DNA from: Planosporangium thailandense
GTDB lineage: Bacteria; Actinomycetota; Actinomycetes; Mycobacteriales; Micromonosporaceae
DNA length: 64,000 nucleotides
Assembly (NCBI RefSeq): GCF_011947195.1
Contig: NZ_JAATVY010000003.1
Span: 372,001-436,000, forward strand
Direction of reading: 5' to 3'
The translations under genes were made by a program, and so were the position numbers. Positions 35,769-44,071 of this stretch are shown here, one piece after another. Each line of letters begins with the position of its first letter. Within the stretch, counting starts at the first letter, position 1. The notes below the pieces were generated by a model. It saw nothing but the letters and a program-made list of their open reading frames with translations. It was not told where the DNA came from and did not search any database.

Positions 35769-36233
35769 GTGACGCGACGATGGTTGCCGGCCGGCATTCT
35801 CGCTGGCGCGCTTTTTGTGACAAACGTGATTGCCCGCTGGACGGCGCGGCTGTTCGCCGGCCACGACGACCGGTTCACGACACGGATCGGGTTGGGGGCG
35901 CTGGTCGTGGTCGCCGTCGTGATGGCGGTGGCCGCGTTCTGGTGGGCCCGGCCGCACCCGATGTCGCGGGTGGCCGGCGACCTGGCGCTCGGCGCCCTGG
36001 CCGGTTGCGTGCTGTCGGTGCTGGTCGGTCCGCTGCTGGCGGGGTCGACGCCGGTACGTGACGGCGTCGACTTCTTCATCAACCAGATCGTGTTCTTCCT
36101 GGCGGTGGCGATCGCCGGCGCGGTGCTCGGGTTCCTCGTCGTGACGGCGCTGGGGCAGGACTACAAGTCCCAGTCGTGGAAGCGGTACGCGGAGCAGTTG
36201 CGGGCGCGGCCGCGCCGGGTGGTCCGTCGCTGA
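35769..36233 (+). CDS. Membrane protein, family not recognised
   Basis: 154 residues with four hydrophobic segments ('LPAGILAGALFVTNVIA', 'IGLGALVVVAVVMAVAAFWW', 'LALGALAGCVLSVLVGPLLA', 'IVFFLAVAIAGAVLGFLVV') and a basic C-terminal tail (SQSWKRYAEQLRARPRR). GTG 35769 is decided by GGGAGG (35757-35762) 6 nt upstream; the upstream in-frame start at 35733 has none. A type B palindrome follows 10 nt after the stop. Confidence 0.7.
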   Translation: MTRRWLPAGILAGALFVTNVIARWTARLFAGHDDRFTTRIGLGALVVVAVVMAVAAFWWARPHPMSRVAGDLALGALAGCVLSVLVGPLLAGSTPVRDGVDFFINQIVFFLAVAIAGAVLGFLVVTALGQDYKSQSWKRYAEQLRARPRRVVRR

Positions 36234-36243
36234 TCTCTCCGCC

Positions 36244-36291
36244 GATCTTGGACACCTGGCGGGCCCATGGCACCGCTAAGTGTCCAAGATC
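36244..36291. repeat. Intergenic palindrome type B, copy 2
   Basis: A 48-nt near-perfect palindrome centred on CCATGG (36265-36270). Its outer arms GATCTTGGACAC and GTGTCCAAGATC are identical to copy 1 at 19202-19249, and the inner arms pair with a few mismatches. It has the same length, the same orientation and the same position as copy 1: about 10-14 nt after a plus-strand stop, before a convergent gene. Confidence 0.85.
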
Positions 36292-36296
36292 GCGGG

Positions 36297-37250
36297 CTAG
36301 GCGGGCGGTGCGGTCCAGGTCACGTACGCGTGGTGCGTGCGGAAGCCGAGCGGCGCGTACATCGCGACGGCCGCCGTGTTGCGCTCCTCCACCTGCAGGT
36401 AGGCGCGGGTGGCGCCGGCCCCGGCCGCCCACCGGGCGAGCGACGCCACGACCGCCCGGCCCAGGCCACGGCGGCGGTGCGCCGGGTCCACCGTCACCAG
36501 GGAGAGGCCCAGCCACTCCGGGTGCCCGTCGGCGATGACTCCACGGCCGACCGCGATCGGGCTGCCGTCCGGGGCGTAGATGCCGGCGTAGCGCGCCAGT
36601 GGCACGCCGGTGATGATCCGGCGCGCGGCGTCCGGCAGCGTGCCCTTGTAGCCGGCCACCGCCGCGAGCCAGGCGTCCGGCGGCGCGGCGTCCAGGCGTA
36701 CCTCGATCTCGGCGCCCGCAGCCGCCGTCACGTCGGCCAGCGCCGCCGTCTGTACGAGCGTCGGGGGCGCCGGTGTCCAGCCCCGGTCGGTCACCTCGAC
36801 GGTGATCCGGCCGCCGACCGGGTCGGGCACGGTGATCTTCGGCGGGAGGCCCCGGTCGGCGTACCACGTCTCGACGGCGTCGACGGCGGCGCGCAGCGTA
36901 CGACCCGGGTCGCCGAGCGGCAGGGCCGAGTTGCCGCGCGCCGTCCAACCGGAGGCGGCCCGCAGCAGCCACTCGCCGAGGCGGGCCTGCTCGGGCGCCG
37001 GCCAGCCGGCGGCGGCGACGCGCTCGAGGGTCTCCGTCGCGGTCGGGCGCCGCCGGTCGGGTACCCGTTTCGCGTGGGTGATCTCGGCGCGGGGCACGCG
37101 CACGACCCGTTCCACGGTGCGGACTGTGAGATCCCTCTCGGTGAGGTCGACGAGTTCGCCCAAAATATCGGAAAAGACCGGACGATCGGCTCGAACTCCC
37201 ACCCGGCGCCGCACCACGACACGATGCCCGACATCGTGTGGCCCTAGCAC
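36297..37250 (-). CDS. GNAT-family acetyltransferase with an unassigned N-terminal half
   Basis: 317 residues. The C-terminal ~150 form a GNAT domain with acetyl-CoA loop 'VDPAHRRRGLGRAVVASLAR' and 'AYLQVEERNTAAVAMYAPLG'. The N-terminal ~160 residues ('SDILGELVDLTERDLTVRTV', 'EWLLRAASGWTARGNSALPL') match no family I recognise, though that Trp-rich patch occurs in a group of actinobacterial GNATs. GTG 37250 has GGAGG 8 nt upstream. Its promoter overlaps that of fdxA in opposite directions (TAGTAT/TAGGCT near 37272-37281). Confidence 0.88.
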   Translation of the reverse strand: MLGPHDVGHRVVVRRRVGVRADRPVFSDILGELVDLTERDLTVRTVERVVRVPRAEITHAKRVPDRRRPTATETLERVAAAGWPAPEQARLGEWLLRAASGWTARGNSALPLGDPGRTLRAAVDAVETWYADRGLPPKITVPDPVGGRITVEVTDRGWTPAPPTLVQTAALADVTAAAGAEIEVRLDAAPPDAWLAAVAGYKGTLPDAARRIITGVPLARYAGIYAPDGSPIAVGRGVIADGHPEWLGLSLVTVDPAHRRRGLGRAVVASLARWAAGAGATRAYLQVEERNTAAVAMYAPLGFRTHHAYVTWTAPPA

Positions 37251-37335
37251 GATCGACCACCTCCCGGGCGGGATACTAGGCTCGTACGGGCCGCGTCCGG
37301 GGGCCGGTGCGGCGTTCAGTGCGGAGGGATGAGCC

Positions 37336-37662
37336 GTGACCTACATAATCGCCGAGCCGTGCGTCGATGTGCTCGACAAGGCGTGCATCGAGGAGTGCCC
37401 GGTCGACTGCATCTACGAGGGCAACAGGATGCTCTACATCCACCCGGACGAGTGCGTCGACTGCGGCGCCTGCGAGCCGGTCTGCCCGGTCGAGGCGATC
37501 TTCTACGAGGATGACGTGCCGGACCAGTGGAAGGAGTACACGGGCGCGAACTACGAGTTCTTCGAGGACCTCGGTTCGCCCGGTGGGGCCTCCAAGGTAG
37601 GCAAGATCAGCAAGGACGCGCCCTTTGTCGCCGCCCAGCCACCGCGCGGGGGCGAGCACTGA
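37336..37662 (+). CDS. fdxA: Seven-iron ferredoxin
   Basis: 108 residues. The N-terminal cysteines 'CVDVLDKACIEECPVDC' and the later 'CVDCGACEPVCPVEAIF' hold a [3Fe-4S] and a [4Fe-4S] cluster, with the C-terminal extension ('EYTGANYEFFEDLG') usual for actinobacterial FdxA/FdxC. It is an electron carrier for oxidoreductases; its fixed position before dapC in actinomycetes has no clear metabolic explanation. GTG 37336 has GGAGGG 6 nt upstream. The last 4 nt overlap dapC. Confidence 0.95.
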   Translation: MTYIIAEPCVDVLDKACIEECPVDCIYEGNRMLYIHPDECVDCGACEPVCPVEAIFYEDDVPDQWKEYTGANYEFFEDLGSPGGASKVGKISKDAPFVAAQPPRGGEH

Positions 37663-38768
37663 CACCGGAGTCAACGGTCGCGCAGCCGGGTCTGTCCGCC
37701 CGGCTGCCCGACTTCCCGTGGGACCGGCTGGAGCCGGCCAAGGCGCTGGCCGCCAAGCACCCCGACGGACTGGTCGACCTGTCCGTGGGCACCCCGGTCG
37801 ACCCGGTGGCGCCGCTCGTACGCGCGGCGCTGACCGGGGCGTCCGACGCCCCCGGCTACCCGCTGACCGCCGGCACCCCGCAGCTACGCGCCGCGATCTC
37901 CGACTGGGTGTCGCGGTCGTGCGGGGCCACCGGCGAGTTCGACGTGCTCCCGACGATCGGCTCCAAGGAGCTGGTGGCCTGGCTGCCGACGCTGCTCGGC
38001 ATCGGGCCCGGCGACGTCGTCGTGATCCCGTCGGTGTGCTACCCGACGTACGAGGTCGGCGCCCGGCTCGCCGGTGCGACCGTCGTGCGCTCGGACTCGC
38101 TGCTCGCGGTCGGGCCGGCGCGGGTGAAGCTCGTCTGGGTCAACTCGCCGGCCAACCCCACCGGCCGGGTGCTGCCCGCCGAGCACCTGCGCAAGGTCGT
38201 CGACTGGGCGCGCGAGCGCGGCGCGGTCGTGGCCAGCGACGAGTGCTACCTGCCGCTGCCGTGGGAGGCCGAACCGGTCTCCGTCCTGTCGGTGTGCGGC
38301 GACGACCTGTCCGGCGTGCTGGCCGTGCACTCGCTGTCGAAACGCTCCAACCTCGCCGGCTACCGCGCCGGCTTCGTGGCCGGCGACCCGGCCCTCGTAC
38401 GTGAGGTGCTGGCGGTGCGCAAGCACGCCGGCATGATCGTGCCGACGCCGGTGCAGGCGGCGATGGTCGCGGCGCTGGGCGACGAGTCGCACGTGGCCGA
38501 GCAGCGCGAGCGGTACGCGCGGCGGCGGACCAGGCTGCGGGAGGCGTTGACGGCGGCCGGTTTCACCATCGACCACTCCGAGGCCGGCCTCTACCTGTGG
38601 TGCACCCGTGGCGAGGACGGCTGGGACACCGTGGACTGGCTCGCCGACCGGGGCATTCTCGCCGCGCCCGGCGAGTTCTACGGGCCGGCCGGGGCACGCC
38701 ACGTCCGGATCGCGCTGACCGCCTCCGACGAGCGGGTGGACGCGGCGGTCGCGCGGCTCAGCCGGTGA
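37659..38768 (+). CDS. dapC: N-succinyldiaminopimelate aminotransferase
   Basis: About 369 residues of the fold-type I PLP aminotransferases: 'SVGTPVDPVAPLVRAAL', 'GYPLTAGTPQLRAAISDW', 'VNSPANPTGRVL' (the Asn-Pro-x-Gly motif), 'SDECYLPL' and the PLP lysine in 'HSLSKRSNLAGYRAGF'. It makes N-succinyl-LL-diaminopimelate for lysine and peptidoglycan. No ATG, GTG or TTG exists at the right place: homology begins just after CTG 37659, which overlaps the fdxA stop as CTGA and follows a GGGGGC stretch, so CTG is the likely start. Confidence 0.93.
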   Translation: MTPESTVAQPGLSARLPDFPWDRLEPAKALAAKHPDGLVDLSVGTPVDPVAPLVRAALTGASDAPGYPLTAGTPQLRAAISDWVSRSCGATGEFDVLPTIGSKELVAWLPTLLGIGPGDVVVIPSVCYPTYEVGARLAGATVVRSDSLLAVGPARVKLVWVNSPANPTGRVLPAEHLRKVVDWARERGAVVASDECYLPLPWEAEPVSVLSVCGDDLSGVLAVHSLSKRSNLAGYRAGFVAGDPALVREVLAVRKHAGMIVPTPVQAAMVAALGDESHVAEQRERYARRRTRLREALTAAGFTIDHSEAGLYLWCTRGEDGWDTVDWLADRGILAAPGEFYGPAGARHVRIALTASDERVDAAVARLSR

Positions 38769-38800
38769 CCGGCCGTGCGGCTCAGCCGGTGACCGGCCGC
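38753..38800. repeat. 24-bp tandem duplication carrying both stop codons of dapC and tyrA
   Basis: Copy 1 (38753-38776) and copy 2 (38777-38800) share GCGGCTCAGCCGGTGACCGG plus CCG and differ only in the last base. dapC ends (TGA 38766-38768) in copy 1, and tyrA ends (TCA 38782-38784, read in reverse) in copy 2. Thus a single ancestral overlap of the two convergent genes was duplicated. Confidence 0.85.
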
Positions 38801-39774
38801 GCCGCCGTGTAGCTCACCGTCGAACCGTCCACGGCGCACCCCGTCAGGTGACCGCCGTCGGCGCCCAGCTTGACCAGGAACTCGTACTCCTCGGCGGCGG
38901 CGTCGCGCGGGAAACGGTCGGTCGAGGTCCGGGTGGACCGCTCGAACAGCTCCCGCCGTACCCCGCGCGCCTCGTCGAAGGCGCCGGTGAGCGCGGCGAC
39001 GTCGTCGCCCGCCAGCGCCTCGGCCAGCTCGGCGAGGAACGCCTGTACGAGCCGGAGGCTCTCGCCGATCGCGTCCCGGTTGTTGACCAGCATGTCAACG
39101 GTGCGCACACTCGGCGTGCCCGCCACCCGGGTGCCGTCACGGAAGCTGCCGGCCGCGAGGCTCAGGACGCCTTCGCGCAGCGCCGACCGGGCCACCGCCC
39201 CGGCGAGGCTGCCGGCCAGCAGGTGCGGGATGTGCGACGACAGCGCCACGATCGCGTCGTGGGTCCGCGGCGCCAGCGGTACGACCTTCGCGCCCAGCGC
39301 CGTGGTGACGAGTCCGCTCAGTCGGCGGAACGGATCCAGCGGCACGCCGGGCTGCGGGCACAGCACCCACGCGGCGCCCACGAAGAGGTCCGGGTCGGCG
39401 GCGGCCAGCCCGGAGCGCTCGGTACCGGCCATCGGATGCCCGGGTACGAACCGGTGCGCCCACCCGTTGTCGCGGGCGTACTCGGCGATCGGCGCCTTGA
39501 CGCTGCCGACGTCGGTGACGACGCAGCCGGTGTCGGCGTGCTTGACCACCTCGGCGAGGGTGTCGGGCAGCAGGGACAGCGGGCCGGCCAGGAACACCAC
39601 GTCCCGGCCGTCGACGGCGTCGGGAAGCCGCTCGGCGAACGGGATCGCGTGCTCGCGGGCGTAAGACACCGTCCCGGGATCGGGGTCCCAGCCGGTGGCG
39701 TCGATCCCGGACCGCAGCAGCCGGGTCAGGATGGACCCGCCGATCAGGCCCGTGCCCAGTACCGCCACCCGCAT
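38782..39774 (-). CDS. tyrA: Prephenate dehydrogenase
   Basis: 330 residues. The N-terminal NAD-binding motif is 'VAVLGTGLIGGSILTRLLRS'; catalytic-region motifs are 'VTDVGSVKAPI', 'FVPGHPMAGTERSGLAAAD' (the His) and 'LSSHIPHLLAGSLA'. It converts prephenate to 4-hydroxyphenylpyruvate in tyrosine synthesis. There is no fused chorismate mutase; a C-terminal ACT domain is not evident. ATG 39774 is accepted. The gene is convergent with dapC and divergent from the SIMPL protein gene. Confidence 0.94.
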   Translation of the reverse strand: MRVAVLGTGLIGGSILTRLLRSGIDATGWDPDPGTVSYAREHAIPFAERLPDAVDGRDVVFLAGPLSLLPDTLAEVVKHADTGCVVTDVGSVKAPIAEYARDNGWAHRFVPGHPMAGTERSGLAAADPDLFVGAAWVLCPQPGVPLDPFRRLSGLVTTALGAKVVPLAPRTHDAIVALSSHIPHLLAGSLAGAVARSALREGVLSLAAGSFRDGTRVAGTPSVRTVDMLVNNRDAIGESLRLVQAFLAELAEALAGDDVAALTGAFDEARGVRRELFERSTRTSTDRFPRDAAAEEYEFLVKLGADGGHLTGCAVDGSTVSYTAARPVTG

Positions 39775-39830
39775 CTGTGCTCCCCACGCGCTGCCGCCGC
39801 GAAGTAGGTTACGTTGGCTAGCCTGGCCGC

Positions 39831-40490
39831 ATGACCGATACCCCTACCGTGGCGGTACGAGGCGAGGCCTTCCTCGAGGTCGAACCGGAGCTGGCGGAGG
39901 TGACCGTCACCGTCGGCGCCCGCGGCTCCGACCGGGAGGAGACCCTGCGTCGGCTGGCTGAACGCGCCGAGACGCTGCGCGGGCTGCTCGACGGGTACGC
40001 CGAGGCGATCGAGCGCCGCGAGACCAGCCGGGTGCACGTCTACCCGGAGCTGAAGCGGTCGGGGGAGCGGGTGCGGGCGTACACGGGATCGGTCTCCACC
40101 GCCGTGACGTTCTCCGACTTCACCCGGCTCGGCGATGTCGTGCTGGCGCTCGCCGACGCCGAGCAGACGACCGTGTACGGGCCGGCGTGGTCGTTGCGGC
40201 CCGACAGCGCCGCGTACGCCGAGGCCCGCCGCGCGGCGATCGATGACGCGCTCGGCCGCGCGCGGGAGTACGCCGGCGCCCTGGGCGCCCGGCTGGTGCG
40301 CCTGATCGAGCTGACCGACTCCGGCCTGGCCGGACAGCGCGGCCCGCGGCCGATGGCGATGGCCGCGCGGGTGGACGCCTTCGGCGGCGCGCCCGCGCCG
40401 CCCCAGCTCGACCTGGATCCCCAGCGGCAGACCGTGCACGCCGCGGTCGAGGCCCGGTTCGCGATCAGTGAGCCGACCGTCCTCGGCTGA
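39831..40490 (+). CDS. SIMPL-domain (DUF541) protein
   Basis: 219 residues. The SIMPL domain shows 'AVRGEAFLEVEPELAEVTVT' and 'VHVYPELKRSGERVRAYTG' plus the 'GRAREYAGALGARLVRLIEL' helix; no signal peptide or membrane helix is visible, whereas many relatives are secreted. Function is unknown. ATG 39831 is 6 nt after TAGCCT (39819-39824), giving a leaderless start. Confidence 0.9.
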   Translation: MTDTPTVAVRGEAFLEVEPELAEVTVTVGARGSDREETLRRLAERAETLRGLLDGYAEAIERRETSRVHVYPELKRSGERVRAYTGSVSTAVTFSDFTRLGDVVLALADAEQTTVYGPAWSLRPDSAAYAEARRAAIDDALGRAREYAGALGARLVRLIELTDSGLAGQRGPRPMAMAARVDAFGGAPAPPQLDLDPQRQTVHAAVEARFAISEPTVLG

Positions 40491-40574
40491 GCCGCCAGAT
40501 TGACGGACGCTTTCGCACATGATCGGCGTACGGCGGGGTATTCGCTGCTGGTCGTGCGGACCCAGGAGGCGGCC

Positions 40575-41006
40575 ATGACGAGACCTCGACGGAGGCCGCG
40601 GGTGACGGTGGAGGACATCGCCGTCCCGAAATGGAACGTGGTGGACGAGTTCATGGCGGCGCTCGGCGAGGCGGCCGCCGACGCCGGGCCGCACATGCGG
40701 GCGGAGCCGAAGCCGGCTCCCGAGTGGCGTGCGCTGCATCCGCCGCCGCAGGCCCCGGAGCCGCCCCGGCCGGGACCGATCTACATCTATCCGTGGATCA
40801 ACCGGGACCTGCCGTGGGGCTGCGGCACCTGCGGACCGATGGGTGAGGGCAGTGAGGACGCGGCGGTGCCACCGGTCGATCCGGCCGAGGCGCGGCTGAA
40901 CCCCGACGAACTTCACCTGGTGGCGAGCGAGCCGGAAGAGCCCGGCGAGGCGATCTTGGAGGAGAAGGAGCGCGAGGGCGGGCCGCGCCGCCCACGCGAA
41001 GCTTAG
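40575..41006 (+). CDS. Hypothetical Pro/Glu-rich protein
   Basis: 143 residues. An N-terminal ~35 residues ('[20 protein letters not shown]') are followed by a proline-rich stretch, a small '[20 protein letters not shown]' patch with one CGTC motif, and an acidic tail ending [17 protein letters not shown] 40575 is supported by AGGAGG 6-7 nt upstream. The stop TAG overlaps the stop of dapD on the other strand. Not recognised. Confidence 0.6.
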   Translation: MTRPRRRPRVTVEDIAVPKWNVVDEFMAALGEAAADAGPHMRAEPKPAPEWRALHPPPQAPEPPRPGPIYIYPWINRDLPWGCGTCGPMGEGSEDAAVPPVDPAEARLNPDELHLVASEPEEPGEAILEEKEREGGPRRPREA

Positions 41007-41968
41007 TCGTTGGCGTGCAGCGCGGCGTTGAGCTCGATGCCGCGGCCGGCGCGCTCGCGCACCTCCAGCGTGCCCGTCAGCGAGTTGCGCCAGAACAGCA
41101 GGTTGTTCCGCCCGGACAGCTCGCGCGCCTTGACGACCTCGCCGGACGGCAGCTTCACCTTCGATCCTGCCGTGATGTAGGTGCCGGCCTCGACCACGCA
41201 GTCGTCGCCGAGCGAGATGCCGATGCCGCCGTTGGCGCCGATCAGGCAGCGCTCGCCGAGGGTGATGACCTCCTTGCCGCCGCCGGACAGGGTGCCCATG
41301 ATCGAGGCGCCGCCGCCGACGTCGGTGCCGTCGCCGACGACCACCCCGGCCGAGATGCGCCCCTCGACCATGGAGGAGCCGAGCGTGCCGGCGTTGTAGT
41401 TGACGAAGCCCTCGTGCATGACGGTGGTGCCGCTGGCCAGGTGGGCGCCGAGCCGTACGCGGTCGGCGTCGGCGATCCGCACGCCGGACGGCGTCACGTA
41501 GTCGACCATCCGCGGGAACTTGTCGATGCCGTACACGTTCAGCCGGTCGCCGCGCCTGCGCAGCGCCCAGCGCAGCTCGTCCACCCGGTCCGGCGGGCAG
41601 GGGCCGGCCGAGGTCCACGCGACGTTCGCGAGCAGCCCGAAGATGCCGTCGAGGTTGGCCTGGTGCGGCCTGATCATGCGGTGGGAGAGCAGGTGCAGGC
41701 GAAGGTACACGTCATAGGTGTCCTTCGGCGGGTCCGACAGTGAGTTGATCATGGTGAGGACGGCGGCGGTCCGCAGGCCCGGGATCGGCCCGGCCTCCGC
41801 CACCGACGAGTCGAACAGCTCTGCCACCGGAAGCGGCTCGCCGGCCTTCGCGTTCACGTCCGGGGTGCCGAACCCGAGCTTGCCGGTCGGGTACCAGGTG
41901 TCGAGCACCTGCCCGTCGGCGGTGAGGGTGGCTAGTCCCAGGCCCCAGGCGGGCGAATCGCTGCTCAC
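41003..41968 (-). CDS. dapD: Tetrahydrodipicolinate N-succinyltransferase
   Basis: 321 residues of the actinobacterial DapD type. The C-terminal half is a left-handed β-helix seen as hexapeptide repeats ('[20 protein letters not shown]', '[20 protein letters not shown]', '[20 protein letters not shown]'). It succinylates tetrahydrodipicolinate with succinyl-CoA, the step before DapC. GTG 41968 has GGAGG (AGGAGG) 5-6 nt upstream; the longer frame to 42016 lacks signals. It is divergent from dapE, so two consecutive steps share a promoter region. Confidence 0.95.
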   Translation of the reverse strand: MSSDSPAWGLGLATLTADGQVLDTWYPTGKLGFGTPDVNAKAGEPLPVAELFDSSVAEAGPIPGLRTAAVLTMINSLSDPPKDTYDVYLRLHLLSHRMIRPHQANLDGIFGLLANVAWTSAGPCPPDRVDELRWALRRRGDRLNVYGIDKFPRMVDYVTPSGVRIADADRVRLGAHLASGTTVMHEGFVNYNAGTLGSSMVEGRISAGVVVGDGTDVGGGASIMGTLSGGGKEVITLGERCLIGANGGIGISLGDDCVVEAGTYITAGSKVKLPSGEVVKARELSGRNNLLFWRNSLTGTLEVRERAGRGIELNAALHAND

Positions 41969-42068
41969 GTGTCCTCCTGGTCGTCCCAACGACGCGCCGA
42001 AGGCGCGCTCTCCCACGGCCTGTCACGCTATCGTCCCGGCCGCCGCGGGGTCGCGTTAGGGTCAGGTC

Positions 42069-43130
42069 GTGCTGACGCCCGAAATCCTCGCCGATCCGGT
42101 CCAGTTGACCCGCGCCCTCGTCGACGTCGAATCCGTCTCCGGCAACGAGGCCGAGCTCGCCGATCAGGTCGAGGCGGCGTTGCGCGCCGCGCCGCACCTG
42201 ACCGTGGAGCGCCACGGCAACGTCGTGCTCGCCGGCACCCGGTTGGGCCGGCCGCAGCGCGTCATCCTCGCCGGGCACCTCGACACCGTGCCGGTCGCCG
42301 ACAACGTGCCGTCGGTCGTCGAGGGCGACGTCATCCACGGCTGCGGCACCTCCGACATGAAGTCCGGGGTCGCGCTGGCGCTACACCTGGCCGCGACGGT
42401 CGCCGACCCGCGCTACGACGTGACGTACGTCTTCTACGACTGCGAGGAGGTGGAGTCGGAGCGCAACGGCCTCAACCGGCTGGCCCGTACGCACCCGCAC
42501 CTGCTCGCCGCCGACTTCGCGATCCTCCTCGAACCCACGTACGGGCTGGTCGAGGCCGGTTGCCAGGGCACCCTGCGGGCGCGGGTCACGGCGGTCGGGC
42601 AGCGTGCCCACTCGGCCCGGTCATGGCTGGGCATAAACGCGATTCACGCCGCCGGGGAGATCATGACCAGGCTCGCGGCGTACGAGCCGCGCACGGTGAC
42701 GATCGACGGCTGCACGTACCGGGAGGGGCTCAACGCGGTACGCGTCTCGGGCGGCATCGCCGGCAACGTGATCCCGGACGAGTGCCAGGTCGAGGTCAAC
42801 TACCGGTTCGCCCCGGACCGTACCGAGGACGAGGCGGCCGCGCACGTGCGTGACCTGTTCACCGGGTTCGCCGTCGAGATCACCGATTCCGCGCCGGCCG
42901 CGGCGCCGGGGCTGTCCGGCCCGATCGTCAAGGAGCTCCTGGACGCGGTGGGCCAGCCGCCGCAGGCGAAGCTGGGCTGGACCGACGTGGCCCGGTTCGC
43001 GACCCTGGGCGTACCTGCGCTGAACTTCGGTCCGGGCGACCCCAACCTGGCGCACAAACGGGACGAGCGGGTCGAGATCCCCAAGATCGTGGCGGGCGCG
43101 GGCGTCCTACGGCGGTGGCTGTCCGCGTGA
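42069..43130 (+). CDS. dapE: Succinyl-diaminopimelate desuccinylase
   Basis: 353 residues, M20 metallopeptidase fold. Zinc-site motifs are 'VILAGHLDTVPVADNVP' (His and Asp), 'GCGTSDMKSGVALALHLA', 'FYDCEEVESERNGLNRL' (catalytic Glu) and the late 'NFGPGDPNLAHKRDERVEI'. It releases LL-diaminopimelate, completing the set dapC-dapD-dapE in this window. GTG 42069 is 6 nt after TAGGGT (42057-42062), a leaderless start. Confidence 0.95.
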   Translation: MLTPEILADPVQLTRALVDVESVSGNEAELADQVEAALRAAPHLTVERHGNVVLAGTRLGRPQRVILAGHLDTVPVADNVPSVVEGDVIHGCGTSDMKSGVALALHLAATVADPRYDVTYVFYDCEEVESERNGLNRLARTHPHLLAADFAILLEPTYGLVEAGCQGTLRARVTAVGQRAHSARSWLGINAIHAAGEIMTRLAAYEPRTVTIDGCTYREGLNAVRVSGGIAGNVIPDECQVEVNYRFAPDRTEDEAAAHVRDLFTGFAVEITDSAPAAAPGLSGPIVKELLDAVGQPPQAKLGWTDVARFATLGVPALNFGPGDPNLAHKRDERVEIPKIVAGAGVLRRWLSA

Positions 43131-43206
43131 CGCCGCGCGTCCACTTCGGGTGAAATTGACGCGCGCCGTGACCTCGGCGCGAAATCTCATTGGCTACGGT
43201 GATCGA

Positions 43207-44070
43207 ATGGCGAACGGCAGTGTCAACGGCAGGGGCAGGCGGATGCCTGAGCGGCATCAGGGCGCCGTCACTGTCCGGCGAGCGGTGATCCCACCGAGTA
43301 CGGCCGACGAGCGGCTGCTGGACTCCCGGCAGCGGGGGGACTGGAAGACCCGTGACGCCTGGCGGGCCCTGCGGATCCTGAGCGAGTTCGTCGAGGGCTT
43401 CGACACCCTCGCCGACCTGCCCCCGGCGGTCAGCATCTTCGGGTCGGCGCGCAGCAAGCCCGACAGTCGCGAGTGGCAACTGGCCGAGCAGGTGGCCGCC
43501 GCGCTCGCCCGCGCCGGCTACGCCGTGATCACCGGCGGTGGTCCCGGTGTGATGGAGGCCGCGAACAAGGGCTGCGCCGAGGCCGGCGGCCTGTCCGTGG
43601 GGCTGGGCATCGAGCTGCCGTTCGAGCAGGGGCTCAACGAGTGGGTCGACCTCGGCATCGATTTCCGGTACTTCTTCGCGCGCAAGACCATGTTCGTCAA
43701 GTACGCGCAGGCCTTCGTCGTCCTGCCCGGTGGCTTCGGCACCATGGACGAGCTGTTCGAGGCGCTGACCCTGGTGCAGACGAAGAAGGTCACCCGGTTC
43801 CCGGTCGTGCTCATGGGCACCTGGTACTGGCAGGGCCTGGTCGACTGGATGCGGGACACGATGGCCACCGAGGGCAAGATCGCGCCGGCGGACCTGCGGC
43901 TGTTCTGCCTGACCGACGACGTCGACGACGCCGTGCGGCACATCGTCAACGCCGACGCGGAGATCGCCGCCGAGCAGGAGGCGGTGCTGGCCCGGGCGGC
44001 CGCCGAGCAGCAGGCCGCCGCGGCCGCCGAAAGTATCAGCGACGAGCCCGCCACGGGCCCGGAGGCCTAG
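43207..44070 (+). CDS. LOG-family (TIGR00730) Rossmann-fold protein, long form
   Basis: 287 residues. The LOG nucleotide motifs are 'ITGGGPGVMEAANKGCAEAG' and 'FVVLPGGFGTMDELFEALTL', and 'RKTMFVKYAQAF' precedes them. LOG proteins hydrolyse cytokinin-type nucleotide monophosphates or act as AMP/nucleotide 5'-monophosphate phosphoribohydrolases. The first ~75 and last ~25 residues are extra compared with the short form. ATG 43207 is 6 nt after TACGGT (43195-43200). The second LOG gene follows after 1 nt. Confidence 0.9.
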   Translation: MANGSVNGRGRRMPERHQGAVTVRRAVIPPSTADERLLDSRQRGDWKTRDAWRALRILSEFVEGFDTLADLPPAVSIFGSARSKPDSREWQLAEQVAAALARAGYAVITGGGPGVMEAANKGCAEAGGLSVGLGIELPFEQGLNEWVDLGIDFRYFFARKTMFVKYAQAFVVLPGGFGTMDELFEALTLVQTKKVTRFPVVLMGTWYWQGLVDWMRDTMATEGKIAPADLRLFCLTDDVDDAVRHIVNADAEIAAEQEAVLARAAAEQQAAAAAESISDEPATGPEA

Positions 44071-44071
44071 G

